Positions 12,101 to 20,856 of a DNA stretch of 64,000 bases are shown here, piece after piece. Each line of letters starts with the position of its first letter. Within the stretch, counting starts at the first letter, position 1. The DNA is from Gordius sp. MW1 (taxonomy: Eukaryota > Nematomorpha > Gordioida > Gordea > Gordiidae). A program made the translations under genes and the position numbers. The notes under the pieces are model-generated. The model made no database searches. It was not told where the DNA came from and saw nothing but the letters and a program-made list of their open reading frames with translations. The stretch lies in contig OZ038528.1 of assembly GCA_964036665.1 (NCBI GenBank), positions 23,361,245-23,425,244 on the forward strand, given 5' to 3'.

Positions 12101-15100
12101 AATGATGAAAATTACGTTTTTTAGGTAATTTTTTGCTGTTTAAATTAAATCATTAGATATTTACCTTTTTACAGTTAGACTTTTTACATTTATTATTCTA
12201 ATTGTTTAAATTCCAATTTATATATACAATGAAATAAATCAACTGAATTTGGTATAAAAAAACCTATTATTATTATAATATTTTAAATCACTAAAATTGG
12301 CTTTATTTTTTTAAAGTTTGCTTTTTATAGGTACGGTTATAATATCTGTGTTAACTCCTACCTCAATTGCTACGACCCTAAAGTTATAGAAGCCATATTC
12401 GACGGAATTAGAAATTGGGATGGAAAACCTAATTCTGTAATTTTATTTTAGTTACTTTTTTTACCAAAAATACATTGTCTTAAGTAGAGTTGTTAAATTG
12501 CTAACTTTCTTCAACTCCAGCTACCATCTGCTCGAGTTTCTGCTCGACCCTCGAGCATTTTTATAGGCTACTGTTCTGCGTAGTGCACCTAACAGCGAGC
12601 ACATATTGTGCTAACGCGCATATTAAGCAACTCAGTGTGCGTGCTCGAGTCTGGAGTTTGAAGAAAGTTAGCAATTCAACAACTCTAGTCTTAAGCTTTA
12701 AAAAGTCGTTTTTAATCATTCTGGAACAAATGATAATTATTAAGCGCCAACTTTGAGGCATAGATCAATAAATATATTTATTTTGCTAAATAATGTTTAA
12801 AGTTACTAAACATATTCACCAAGCAAATTAGCCTTGTTTTCTAACATATTTTTAATGCTTTTTTATGAATAAACTATTATGTGTTGCAATAATAATTTTT
12901 CTAGTATCCTTCTAAATGTGGCGATTACAATATCCAATACATCAGGGACTTAACTACGGGATACGATAACTCACAATCAGACAACAAAGCCGTATATTGA
13001 AACATTAATTAAATTTATATATTAAATTCGTAACTATGTTTACCTCTTCCACAATTAGGTCGATTTATGGTAAAATACACGTTTGTTCACCTTAAATAGT
13101 TTAATATGTTAAAATATGATAATTTTTGCTCTTCTTTTACTCATGTGAAATATATTATTGGGTTACTTTTAGCTTACAATTGTAGGGATTAGACTAGATT
13201 TTCATTTATCCTTCTTGTTTGTTTGCTTAACTGTAGAAATGTAAGAGGCTCGGCCTTTAAAAATACAAAAGTCTGTTTGCTGCAAATTTCAATTGTTCTA
13301 CCTATATTGTCAAGCTTTCACCCATCAAATAATATATGCTTGAAGCGGAAAAAACATATTGTAATTTCTTCTTTGTAACCTGCAATGAAGCTTGGCTAAT
13401 GACAATTAAAATAATAAAGGAACGCAGACGATATTTTAAAATCACGTGACACTATTTTAATTTTGATTGACAGGTCCTACCCTCGAGCAAGTCGAACCAA
13501 ATGATAACGTTTACCTTCGAACTTCTAGAAATTTCTGTTACACTCAGAGCTAGTGGCACCGAACCAAAGATTAAATACTATTCCGAATTACATGCCCCGA
13601 CCGGTGTTGAGTAAACAATACTACCACCAATTAATTTGAACGTTTTTAATTTTGGAGAAAAGAATGCATTGTAAAAAAGTTGTTGTTTTTTTTAATATGG
13701 CCTCGTTGAATTGAGCTAATTCCGCTCTTGATAATGAGCCCGTGTAGCACGAAATATTGAAGTCCCTTACCTCCCACTTTCTTTATCAATCTGCCGAAAC
13801 CTCTAATAAAGCCAACTTACTTATATACAATGGAGAAAACGGTTCTGAATTTATACAATAGACTGTAGGACAGTGGCGTAAATGCGCCCCCCCCCAGATT
13901 TTGAAAAAAAATTATTTTAGATGTAAAGTTTATGTTTTAAAATTGTGCAACGTAACTGACCAAGTAAGACACTTATTAATTGCTATGCAATTTATTGGAA
14001 TTAGCTCCCACTCCAGATAAAGTTCTTGAGATATTATCGCTGGGAAAAAGAAAATATAAAATTATTTTATAATGACTTTCTTTTTTTAATTTTAATGTTG
14101 AAATAAAAATGTGGGCCAATCCATTTAATCTATTTTTGACATAGTATTTCTTATATAAAAGCTAATAGTTAAAGAGTTGTGATGTTGGGCAAAGATTACA
14201 ATATTTTATAATCTGATAGGGCGTCCAAGGGATTCTTTGGACGAAATCCTTTTATAATTTATTTTCATTCGCGTTTCTGGCAAAACAATCAAAGAATTTG
14301 GAGGAAATATTATTTAAAAATTTGCCAAAACATGTTTCTTGTCCAAAAACCGTTCATTTTCTTTGCACATCGAGGTTTCTTAAGTTCAAAATCATACAAC
14401 TTAGCCTTAGGTTCGACTACTATTACTAAAGTTTCTTCTAATTGTTTGACTTGCTGAAGATCTAGGTCCTTTTTTGCAATTCCTTGCATAATATATTCAG
14501 ATTGTCGTAGAGAAGTGAGCAAAGTTGCAGCTTCTGGTGCAACATCGTGATCATACCAGCTTGCTTCAATTTCTCCTCCTTTGGTTTCTCTTCTATTTCT
14601 GACAAAATTTCAATTAAAACTTCATGACGTTTGAATAGATTAAATGGATTGACACTTTTATTAGCGATTCATGGGGAATTAGCTCCTATTCCAGATGACG
14701 CTGGAAAAAGAAAATTTGAAATTATTTTATAATGACTTTCTTTATGTTTTATACCAGATTTTATAATTTTGATGTTGAAATAAAAATGTTGAATTTTTTT
14801 TTGTAAATTTTCCCCCCCCCCTGGGAGGAAATCCTGGCTACGCGCATGCTGTAGGAGTTATTATAAACATTGGGTCTTGTGGACCTTTTTTATCATTTGA
14901 GTCACCATTTTTAACCTTACTATTAAAACGAATGAAAACTCAAGTTATAACTCTATACCTTTATGGGCACTAATCTTAAATTTAAATTTGGGATAAATTA
15001 TGATATCGTTTCTGTTAGTTTTTTTACTGTATTTCTTTTTTTAATTTTTAGGGATGTGAACAAGTTGAGAGTTCAACTTAAAAAGGTGGTCAAAGAGGTT

Positions 15101-15193
15101 ATTGATAATTTTTTGAAGCCGGGCCTCAACAATATCAGCTACCCAGACCTACTTCCCGATCAAGAAGATGCCATTATGGAGTCGGGAATTTAA
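117..15193 (+). CDS. PGM2: phosphoglucomutase 2 / phosphopentomutase, 15 exons
   Basis: Cytosolic alpha-D-phosphohexomutase that interconverts ribose-1-P and ribose-5-P, and more weakly glucose-1-P and glucose-6-P. Exons by eye: 117-185, 221-320, 363-528, 593-677, 739-846, 7514-7686, 9335-9458, 9637-9800, 10549-10789, 11148-11241, 11803-11935, 12331-12436, 12905-12991, 13474-13610, 15052-15193. All junctions are GT-AG, phases agree, and the sum is 1929 nt (642 aa; human PGM2 is 612). Visible motifs: FGTAG near the start; TASHNP with the phosphorylated serine (exon 5); DPDADR metal loop (exon 8); GNEQGTLLGWW (exon 9); EEAIG (exon 10); SGTEPKIKYY phosphate-binding loop (exon 14). These match the PGM2 branch rather than PGM1. 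The start is the first in-frame ATG before a short N-terminal helix like that of the family. Introns 1-4 are 35-64 bp; intron 5 is 6667 bp and full of transposons. No lesion seen, so it is probably functional. Confidence 0.93.
847..3212. other. intron 5 of PGM2, 5' part, AT-rich
   Basis: Non-coding intron sequence with no supported gene. It holds homopolymer G and C runs around 1821-1834, 1882-1889 and 1978-1986, a short MITE at 2070-2145, and a G/C-rich patch at 2905-2945 that resembles the ends of the CATGGGCGTAGCCAG repeats but is too degraded to delimit. Confidence 0.6.
2070..2145. mobile_element. 76-bp MITE, TAGTGTTGTAA family
   Basis: Ends in ...AAACCCAGCC...ACAACACTA, the inverse of the start of the element at 34247-34421. 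Flanks ATCTAAGC and ACCTAAGC are a 7/8 match for an 8-bp target duplication. It retains GTTTAGTCGAC-like internal sequence. Probably an internally deleted hAT-type element. Confidence 0.55.
3420..3512 (-). repeat. tRNA-derived sequence inside the hAT 5' non-coding region
   Basis: Read on the minus strand, the stretch contains an A-box-like GAGTGGTTATAGCG and, about 45 bases further, a B-box-like GAGTTCGAATCCC. This is the spacing of an internal RNA polymerase III promoter. The anticodon region is not credible as a working tRNA, so I call it a pseudo-tRNA or SINE head carried by the transposon. Confidence 0.5.
3764..5704 (+). CDS. BED-type hAT transposase (ZBED5/SCAND3-like)
   Basis: 646-aa DNA transposase of the hAT superfamily, which binds the element's ends and moves it by cut and paste. 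BED zinc finger near residues 65-110 with Cys81, Cys84, His101 and His106. The RNase H-like core shows DESTD (Asp226), TDGAASM (Asp294) and the conserved HTEVRWLSRG (Glu382), with a THCFIHRE motif near 321-328. The C-terminal hATC dimerisation region includes LCEKGFSTM. The frame is open from the first ATG, 451 bp inside the left terminus, to TAA 285 bp before the right terminus, as expected for the element's own gene. No stop or frameshift. Homologous proteins have been domesticated in vertebrates, but perfect terminal repeats here argue for a transposon. Confidence 0.93.
   Translation: MSKKQKETLEIFFDLNNRGPGTSNISEGSDDDTAKNETEKTNSPKTKGIKSSNNRIRKYYRDYIKYGFVSIEVRGTTKPQCVICGVVLSNESMKPNKLWRHLNLNHDKYKNKKEDFFIRKRDELKNQKTLINVTTTTNKNLLKASFIAALYIAKAKKPFTIAEELLKPAMFNICKELFEPFVSNKIKEIPLSNDAIYNRTLLIANDLQEQLTGYIKNSPWFSLQIDESTDVSNRSICLGYIRFIDFIKMDISEEFLFCIDLETDTTSENIFNKIDSFLNTNGLLWKNCVGICTDGAASMTGCYKGITSRIKRIAHANITTTHCFIHREQLASKEMSEELNEVLIISVKIINFIKGSSLKSRLFSIFCEEVGADNSSLLFHTEVRWLSRGKILTRLFELRLEVELFLNDKNSSLSSYFDDNNWVAKLSYLADIFTILNQLNISMQGPKSDIFTMHNKIEAMKMKLQRWIQRIDSNIYEMFPFYSQLISDSKFQFEKENVNYLIKCHILKLIDKFEKYFPNDEGHITKLWIQDPYNNYKNTNLSSDDEDSLLELINDCNLKSLFKTKSLAQVWIQIRAEYPPLFSAAMQNLLPFASTYLCEKGFSTMVDIKTKKRNRLRLDSCMRIALQSIEPRINKLVDDVQQQKSH
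7911..8960. mobile_element. old copy of the CCCGCGTT palindromic element (PGM2 intron 6)
   Basis: Degraded relative of the 58446-58891 palindrome. Shared blocks: GTAATGACGCGCGGAGC near 7920, TTTTTAACCATCGCGCGAAAA near 8340, and, beyond the nested MITE, GTTTCACTCTGGACACCTC and TTGTTATTTTCGTG. Outer borders are approximate. The MITE at 8379-8821 splits it at TTTGTATC. Confidence 0.55.
8379..8821. mobile_element. palindromic MITE, CATAGACTA ends (P-like), copy 1
   Basis: 443 bp with inverted ends CATAGACTAGATAGACTGC / GCAGTCTATCTAGTCTATG and a perfect 8-bp duplication TTTGTATC (8371-8378, 8822-8829). It is related at its ends to the copies at 59712 and 62568. No credible coding region; open frames crossing it are chance. 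It lies in PGM2 intron 6. Confidence 0.88.
12485..12687. mobile_element. hAT-type MITE, TAGAGTTGTT family, copy 1
   Basis: 203-bp near-palindrome with ends TAGAGTTGTTAAATTGCTAA (left) and the matching inverse on the right. Perfect 8-bp target duplication GTCTTAAG (12477-12484, 12688-12695). Lies in PGM2 intron 12. A second copy in the opposite orientation is at 17386-17576. Confidence 0.88.
13871..14848. mobile_element. 978-bp non-autonomous element with G/C-run ends (PGM2 intron 14)
   Basis: Left end CAGTGGCGTAAATGCG followed by a C run, right end TGGCTACGCGCATG preceded by a C run. Perfect 8-bp duplication CTGTAGGA (13863-13870, 14849-14856). The right end matches the CAGGCGCGTAGCCA families elsewhere in the window. 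A 70-codon open frame on the minus strand (14310-14522) could be a remnant of an ancestral protein but I do not recognise it. Confidence 0.82.
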
Positions 15194-16256
15194 TCCAATC
15201 CAAATATTCACTCTCTATCTCTCTCATATTTTAGCAAGCTTATTTCCTCAAGTTTTTGATTCGTAATTTTCGGGAAAAATATGTCTAAATTTGGATAAAA
15301 AATACTTAAGAATGCTCTCTCGTATCATCCTCAAAACCTATTTATAATGCAAAATTGTATAGAGGTTCCTTTAAATTATCGATATCGCTAATTTTTTAGT
15401 GTCTTTAGCTGTAAATTCTCTGAAATTTTACGCTTTTTCAGTTTTAATTCACTAAATAAGGCGATAAATTTTGGTGGAAGCATAGCTTATTACAATTAAA
15501 AAAATTGTGATTCGTATATCTTTGGACAATTTCGAAAAGCTATGTAATTTTTGTAAATTTTATCGTATAAACGCTTATCTTCTCACAACTTATTTATGCG
15601 ATAGAAAGAAAAAAATGCATGTAAAAATTGTTATAGACTCAAAAAAATTTATGACATTTATTCATATTCATATATATGTTATATAATGATTTTTGCTCGA
15701 CTTTATAGTAAAATTGTTGAAACATACATAAATGTAATAAAAATGTGTTTTAATTGGCAAATTTATATTAGAGTTTTCAGCGAATTTTGGGAGCATGATT
15801 CTTAATTTGGGATTTAACACATCATTGGTGTTGAATTAAATTAGTTAGGTTAATTATTAATTTATATCAACATTAAATTCAAGGGACTTTTATAATATTA
15901 GTTTCAAATTCTTGTTGATGCGAATTTACGAATTGAGGAGGAGGATAGGGGGATATATTGGGCCGGCAGGGTAAGGGGATACCTTAGCCATCCAAGGAAA
16001 ACTTTTTTTATTAAACCTTACATCGTACGTTTTTATTCATGTATTGATTCCCCAAGGAGACAAAGAATAAAAGAATGAAAATATAAAAAGATTCGATACA
16101 GTACGCGTTGTGTACGCGCATACAAAATTCAATGATGCGTGTTAATAAATAATAATATATGGGGGAAAGATATAACAAACACGTACAAGCGCGTAGGGGG
16201 GGGGGGAAGTAACACACACGTAAGGGAATAAAATGGAAGGAAAAGAGGTGTACCAC
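15194..16256. other. intergenic, downstream of PGM2
   Basis: AT-rich sequence after the PGM2 stop codon. AATAAA-like motifs occur (for example near 15735), but I cannot choose a polyadenylation site. No gene supported; a G run lies near 16197-16206. Confidence 0.5.
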
Positions 16257-17278
16257 TAGAGACCTGCAAAATCAATTTTTTTAAGGCCCGGGAATTAAAA
16301 TAGGGAAATAGGCCCGGCCCGAAATTTTGGTAATTGCAGAAACTTAATCAAACTTAATTTTGGTAAAATTTTTTATTAAATAATAAAACGCGCATAAAAA
16401 AATTATAAATGGATAAAAAACTATTTTGATGCAAAAAACACAGGCATCAAAATTTCCGTGTTTTAGATTTGTTCTCCGCTCTTCATAAATGCGGCCAGCT
16501 GACGAAAAACACCTCTCACTCGAGGCCAAATCAGGTGTCGAAAAAATCTTACAAACAATAGGGCTAAGCGCTGGAAATGACCACTGTGGTCTTTCGACCA
16601 ATCCGATAATTTTTTTTTCTCATTGATCTTTAACATTGTGTTGGTGTCAACTTCATTTTCCTCTACCTCTTTCTTCATAGAAGATGTTTCATGCCATATC
16701 CATTCAACAAAATTGGGCTATTGAGGATATGAGATCTTTTTGATTTTTGCAGGATTTGTAAGTTTTGGTAAAAGTGGCTTGGGTAATTGTCCAATTTTTA
16801 TTTTCCTGGACTTCTTTACAGCATTTATGTTTTTGGAGATGGGTGTTCCATATTAAGTATTATCAAAACTAACATAAATATTGCCTGATGAGCAGGAATT
16901 ATAGGATAACACATTCATGCAAATCTTACAAAAAACAAAATTTATTTTCTTATAATCTTTTCCATACTTCACTCTTTTCTTTAAGATTTTCTTTTACTTT
17001 ATAAAATTCTTTCTGAATATTTTCAGCTATTAGCAGTAGATTTTTTTGTTCCATACTTAACTGTTTGTATATTAGAAAAAGCGCGAAATGAATAAATGAG
17101 TGTTTAACAGATTCAATAACTTGTAATTAATTTTTTGAAATATTATAGATTGTTTTAAACAGAATAAAAGACTACTCCTCTTCTAAATTATTCCGGGCCG
17201 GGCCTATAATTTATAAATTAGGCCCGGCCCGGAAAAGCCTAAAAATTTAAGGCCTCGGGCCGCCCGTGCATGTCCCTA
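16257..17278. mobile_element. hAT remnant element, TAGAGACCTGCA ends, copy A
   Basis: 1022 bp with left end TAGAGACCTGCA and right end ...GCATGTCCCTA. A perfect 8-bp duplication TGTACCAC lies at 16249-16256 and 17279-17286. Both subterminal regions are rich in GGCCCGG-type blocks, in strong contrast to the AT-rich core. Contains the decayed transposase C-terminus described separately. Related to 53126-54552 and, by its ends, to 44504-45208. Confidence 0.86.
16450..16601 (-). pseudogene. hAT transposase C-terminal (hATC) fragment
   Basis: The minus-strand frame reads FSTPDLASSERCFSSAGR followed by an ERRTNL block. This is the characteristic hATC dimerisation motif (S-ERVFS-AG-I---RR--L). Only this tail remains; the BED finger and the catalytic aspartates are gone. 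It shows that the flanking element descends from a hAT transposon. Confidence 0.8.
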
Positions 17279-17385
17279 TGTACCACACATTAAATAGTTG
17301 GGCCAGGGAGGGGAGATTGTGTAAACATAAATAAATTTACATACTAACGAACAAAAGAGAATAAAATTAAAAACATGGTTTTTAG

Positions 17386-17576
17386 GGTTAGTTGTTAAAT
17401 TGCTAACTTTCTTCAAACTCCAGACGCGAGCACGCACATGAGTTGCTTAATATGCGTGTTAGCACAAGATGTGCTCGCTGTTCGATGCACTAGGCAGAAC
17501 AGTAGCATATAATAATGCTCGAGGGCTGAGCAGATGGTAGCTGGAGTTGAAGAAAGTTAGCAATTTAACAACTCTA
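17386..17576. mobile_element. hAT-type MITE, TAGAGTTGTT family, copy 2
   Basis: 191-bp near-palindrome, opposite in orientation to 12485-12687. The right end ...CAACTCTA is intact; the left end has a small change (GGTTAGTTGTT). Flanks GTTTTTAG (17378-17385) and GTTTTTAC (17577-17584) match 7/8. Confidence 0.78.
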
Positions 17577-17584
17577 GTTTTTAC

Positions 17585-19265
17585 AACTCGCCTGTGGCTT
17601 ACAATATTAAAACATATAATTATAGCAATGATATAATATGTAGAAAATGTTATAATAATAAAAGTTATACAAAATTAACCTCTTCTTCTTTCGCGTATTT
17701 AAATATACGACAAATAGAGATAATAAATATCTTAAAAATTAATTTTGCAATTCCATTCTTAGATAATATTTATAAAACTATTTGGAAATAATTAAATTGT
17801 ATTTAAATTACATTTTCTTGCCATTCTATTATTACCCAAACACAGTTGTGACCTTACCTGTATGTAACAAGCTTTAAAAATTATATTATAACTAGGTATT
17901 TTGCTGAAATTTTTTTATTCTGACAAATATCTTCTTTATGGCTAATTTAAAAATATTCTTTTTTAAAAATGAAACTTAATAAAATTGCAGTATATTTAAA
18001 ATCAGCCAGGATAACCAACCCCAATTTACGAGTTCACAAACTAAATACATTTTATTTAATATCATCCATATGAATTTTGAATTTAGATACTAATTTAATT
18101 CAATTCAACAACTCTAATGTGTGAATTAAAAAATACTAATTGACATGCAAGTTTTTCGCTTTTAATAAATCATATCTATACAAATGGACTATTTATATTT
18201 GCTAAATCTTAAAAATAGTTTGGTTTTGTATTATTAAGATGACTAAAGAATTTTACGTACAATGGTAAAATGCAATTTCTATTCCTAATTTGGTACCCTA
18301 ACCACGTACAATCTGGCCAAACACCCCATGGTCCCCATTAATTTGGTACGTTTATAGCTGATCAATTACCCTTAAAGCATATCTAATGTTCAAAGTAGTG
18401 TTGTAAAGACCGCTGGGTTTTGTTCGGTCGACCTTTAGTTTTAGTCGACTAAACATAAACAGACTTTTTTGGTCTGTTATTCTTAGTCGACTTCTATTAG
18501 TCTAACTCTGAAACCAGACAGAAGCGACCGATTATCTTATTACTACATCGTTAAACTTTCATTCACTCAACTCCTCTATATGACAAAAACAAAATAGACA
18601 TTGCTGAGAAAAATTCGATTGGGTGAATGCCTATTAGTATGATTACTACCGATATAAACTCTTTGTATTATGCATATAATTTATGCATAATTAAAATATA
18701 TAATAAAACTTAATTCAAATTTTAATTTGTTGATCAAACCTTTTTACAGTTATACAATCAATTATTAACAACTGCTGCTTACCTAATAAGATATGTTATA
18801 CTTATATCCGATGCCATTAGATACTTTTAAAACGTGATATTTTCAACAAAGGACGCTTCCTAACTATTTAATTATAAATAAGTTTCATAATTTTGGAAGA
18901 AAATATGAACATGAAAAAAAATTATTAAATGTTGCATGTAAAAAATTGTAAAAGGGCAATTACAAATTTAATTTACATTTCCAAATCTGAACTTAGTAAG
19001 AAGGGTGTTCTTGGTTATTTGGCAAGGCGAGCCTGTTAAAGGTGGTGCTATTTGTTTAATAACCTTTCCCCTCCATTTGCCATACAAAGAATTACAGCTA
19101 GCGCCCTTAATAAGGTAAAAAATATACTTTAAATTATAAAAATTACAATAATTTTAAATTGAAATACGAATAAAATAAGTTACAGATATCTTTTTTCGTA
19201 AACTTTTTTCCATTTGTGACCAATAAATATTATTGCAATATATTTATTTTTACCACAATGTCAAC
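17585..19265. other. intergenic, AT-rich
   Basis: No gene supported. Holds one end of the TAGTGTTGTAA MITE family at about 18396-18525 (CGCTGGGTTTTGTTCGGTCGA), which lacks a recognisable opposite end. Confidence 0.45.
18396..18525. mobile_element. truncated MITE, TAGTGTTGTAA family
   Basis: Shares the start TAGTGTTGTAAAGA, a GGTCGAC box and a later CAGA-GCGACCG block with the complete copy at 34247-34421, but the right terminus is missing. Confidence 0.5.
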
Positions 19266-19665
19266 TAGTGATGGAGAAATAGCGTTTTTAAGAAGCTATA
19301 GCACATAGAAACCATATGCCGCTGTGTCTACTAGCACATAGTCACCTTAAGTGCTATAAGCTATCGGAGATGGAAGGTTTGAGGCGCTAAAGCTATATCC
19401 GATAGCACTTAAATGCGCTAGAGCTATAGCACGGCGCTAACATTGAGAATAATTTTTTTAATTATTTATTAGATATTAATAAATTGCATAGCAATTAAAA
19501 ATACATCTATTGTGCGTCATTTTCCTTTCTTTTATTTCTATATCTATTAAACAACTTTTGCTGTGAAAATATAATATTTTTGCCCTATCTCACCATCTAA
19601 CTAATCTTAAGCTTAACACCGATTTATTTTAATATTCTTGTATGACATTAATTTATGTACTTTGC

Positions 19666-19739
19666 CATGGGCGTGCCAGCTTTGGAATTAGAGGGGGGCA
19701 GCCGCCCCTCCCTGCCCCCCTCCCTTGGCTACGCCCATG
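19666..19739. mobile_element. 74-bp minimal MITE, CATGGGCGTAGCCAG family
   Basis: Only 74 bp between perfect 8-bp duplications TACTTTGC (19658-19665, 19740-19747). Ends CATGGGCGTGCCAG and CTTGGCTACGCCCATG are inverted. The interior is almost entirely GC-rich. It is essentially two termini back to back. Confidence 0.88.
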
Positions 19740-20164
19740 TACTTTGCATTGCTTCAACTTTTATTTCTAGCTCGGCCCGCCCCCCTCCTTTTGCAATAAA
19801 AAAATAAATATTATAAAAGACTCAAGGATTGGATTTTATTAGTGGGGATAATCGCAAAACTGATCTTATACCACTTTATTTAGTCTAATTTATCTTTACC
19901 ATTTTTATTTTAAATTGATTAGATTAATTCATCTACGTTGTTAAGAATAAAAACTCACAAGATTTAGAGGTACATATGTAATGTTGTTGGGCTATTGTTT
20001 TTATTGAAACACGTGTTGACCTTGCCATTTACATAATCGCCCTAGTCTAGTCCTACCTCATTCATATAAAATAAAAGTGATAATAAAATTACGAGGGATG
20101 GGATGGGATATAAATTAACTTAAGGGGGGGGGGGGGCGGGTTTTAATTTTTTTATTCTCAAAAA

Positions 20165-20337
20165 CATGGGCGGAGCCAGGTTTTGGATTGGGGGGGGGGG
20201 GCGAAACGGTTAAAAGTTTAATTAGGGAGGGGCAAATCATAATTTTTTTTTTAATTTGTAAAGGTTACAACATTGAATTTTTTTTTGTCATTCAGGGAAA
20301 GGGGGGGGGGGCGGCCGCCCCCCTGGCTATGCCAATG
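20165..20337. mobile_element. 173-bp MITE, CATGGGCGTAGCCAG family
   Basis: Ends CATGGGCGGAGCCAGG and CCTGGCTATGCCAATG. Perfect 8-bp duplication CTCAAAAA (20157-20164, 20338-20345). G runs sit just inside both ends. Same length as the copy at 54959-55131. Confidence 0.87.
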
Positions 20338-20856
20338 CTCAAAAACAACAAAAAAACGAGATAGGAAATTAAAATTTTTTGAATAACCAAAATGTTATCC
20401 CAAAGGGGGAGGGGGAGGCACAAAATCCCACTCCCTTTTTTGCTGTAGGGGGGGAGGAGTTGAAATCGTATTAATATGAAAACAGTCATATCTCCTATAT
20501 ATTTATTTAATTTCCTTAAATAGAATTTCAAAATATTATATTTTCTCCATTGCAAGAAATGGGGGGGGGGGGGGGGAAGGGCGAGTTACTGATAAAATAA
20601 ATGTAGAAGCGCAAAGTATTTAAATTAAAGTCATACACTTAATTAAATTTATATTAAAATAAGTCGTAGTGTTAAATAGATATAGAAATAAAAGAAAAGG
20701 TGGTGGCGCACAACGGATGCATTTTAATTTTAATATATAATAAACAATTATAAAAATTAAAATCAATGTTAGCGCCGTGCTATAGCTCTAGCGCATTTAA
20801 GTGCTATCAGCTATAGCTTTAGCGCCTCAAATCTCCCGTCTCCTATAGCTTATAGC

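Larger units (their letters stand above)
19266..20856. mobile_element. inverted-repeat element with GCTATAGCAC-type subterminal repeats
   Basis: Facing arms of about 90 bp (about 19360-19447 and 20768-20856) share GAGGCGCTAAAGCTATA, GATAGCACTTAAATGCG and CTATAGCACGGCGCTAAC. Adjacent sequence inside the arms is also related. The left end TAGTGATGGAG is hAT-like. The right terminus seems lost where the next element begins, and no target duplication was found. Two later MITEs are nested in it. Confidence 0.6.
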
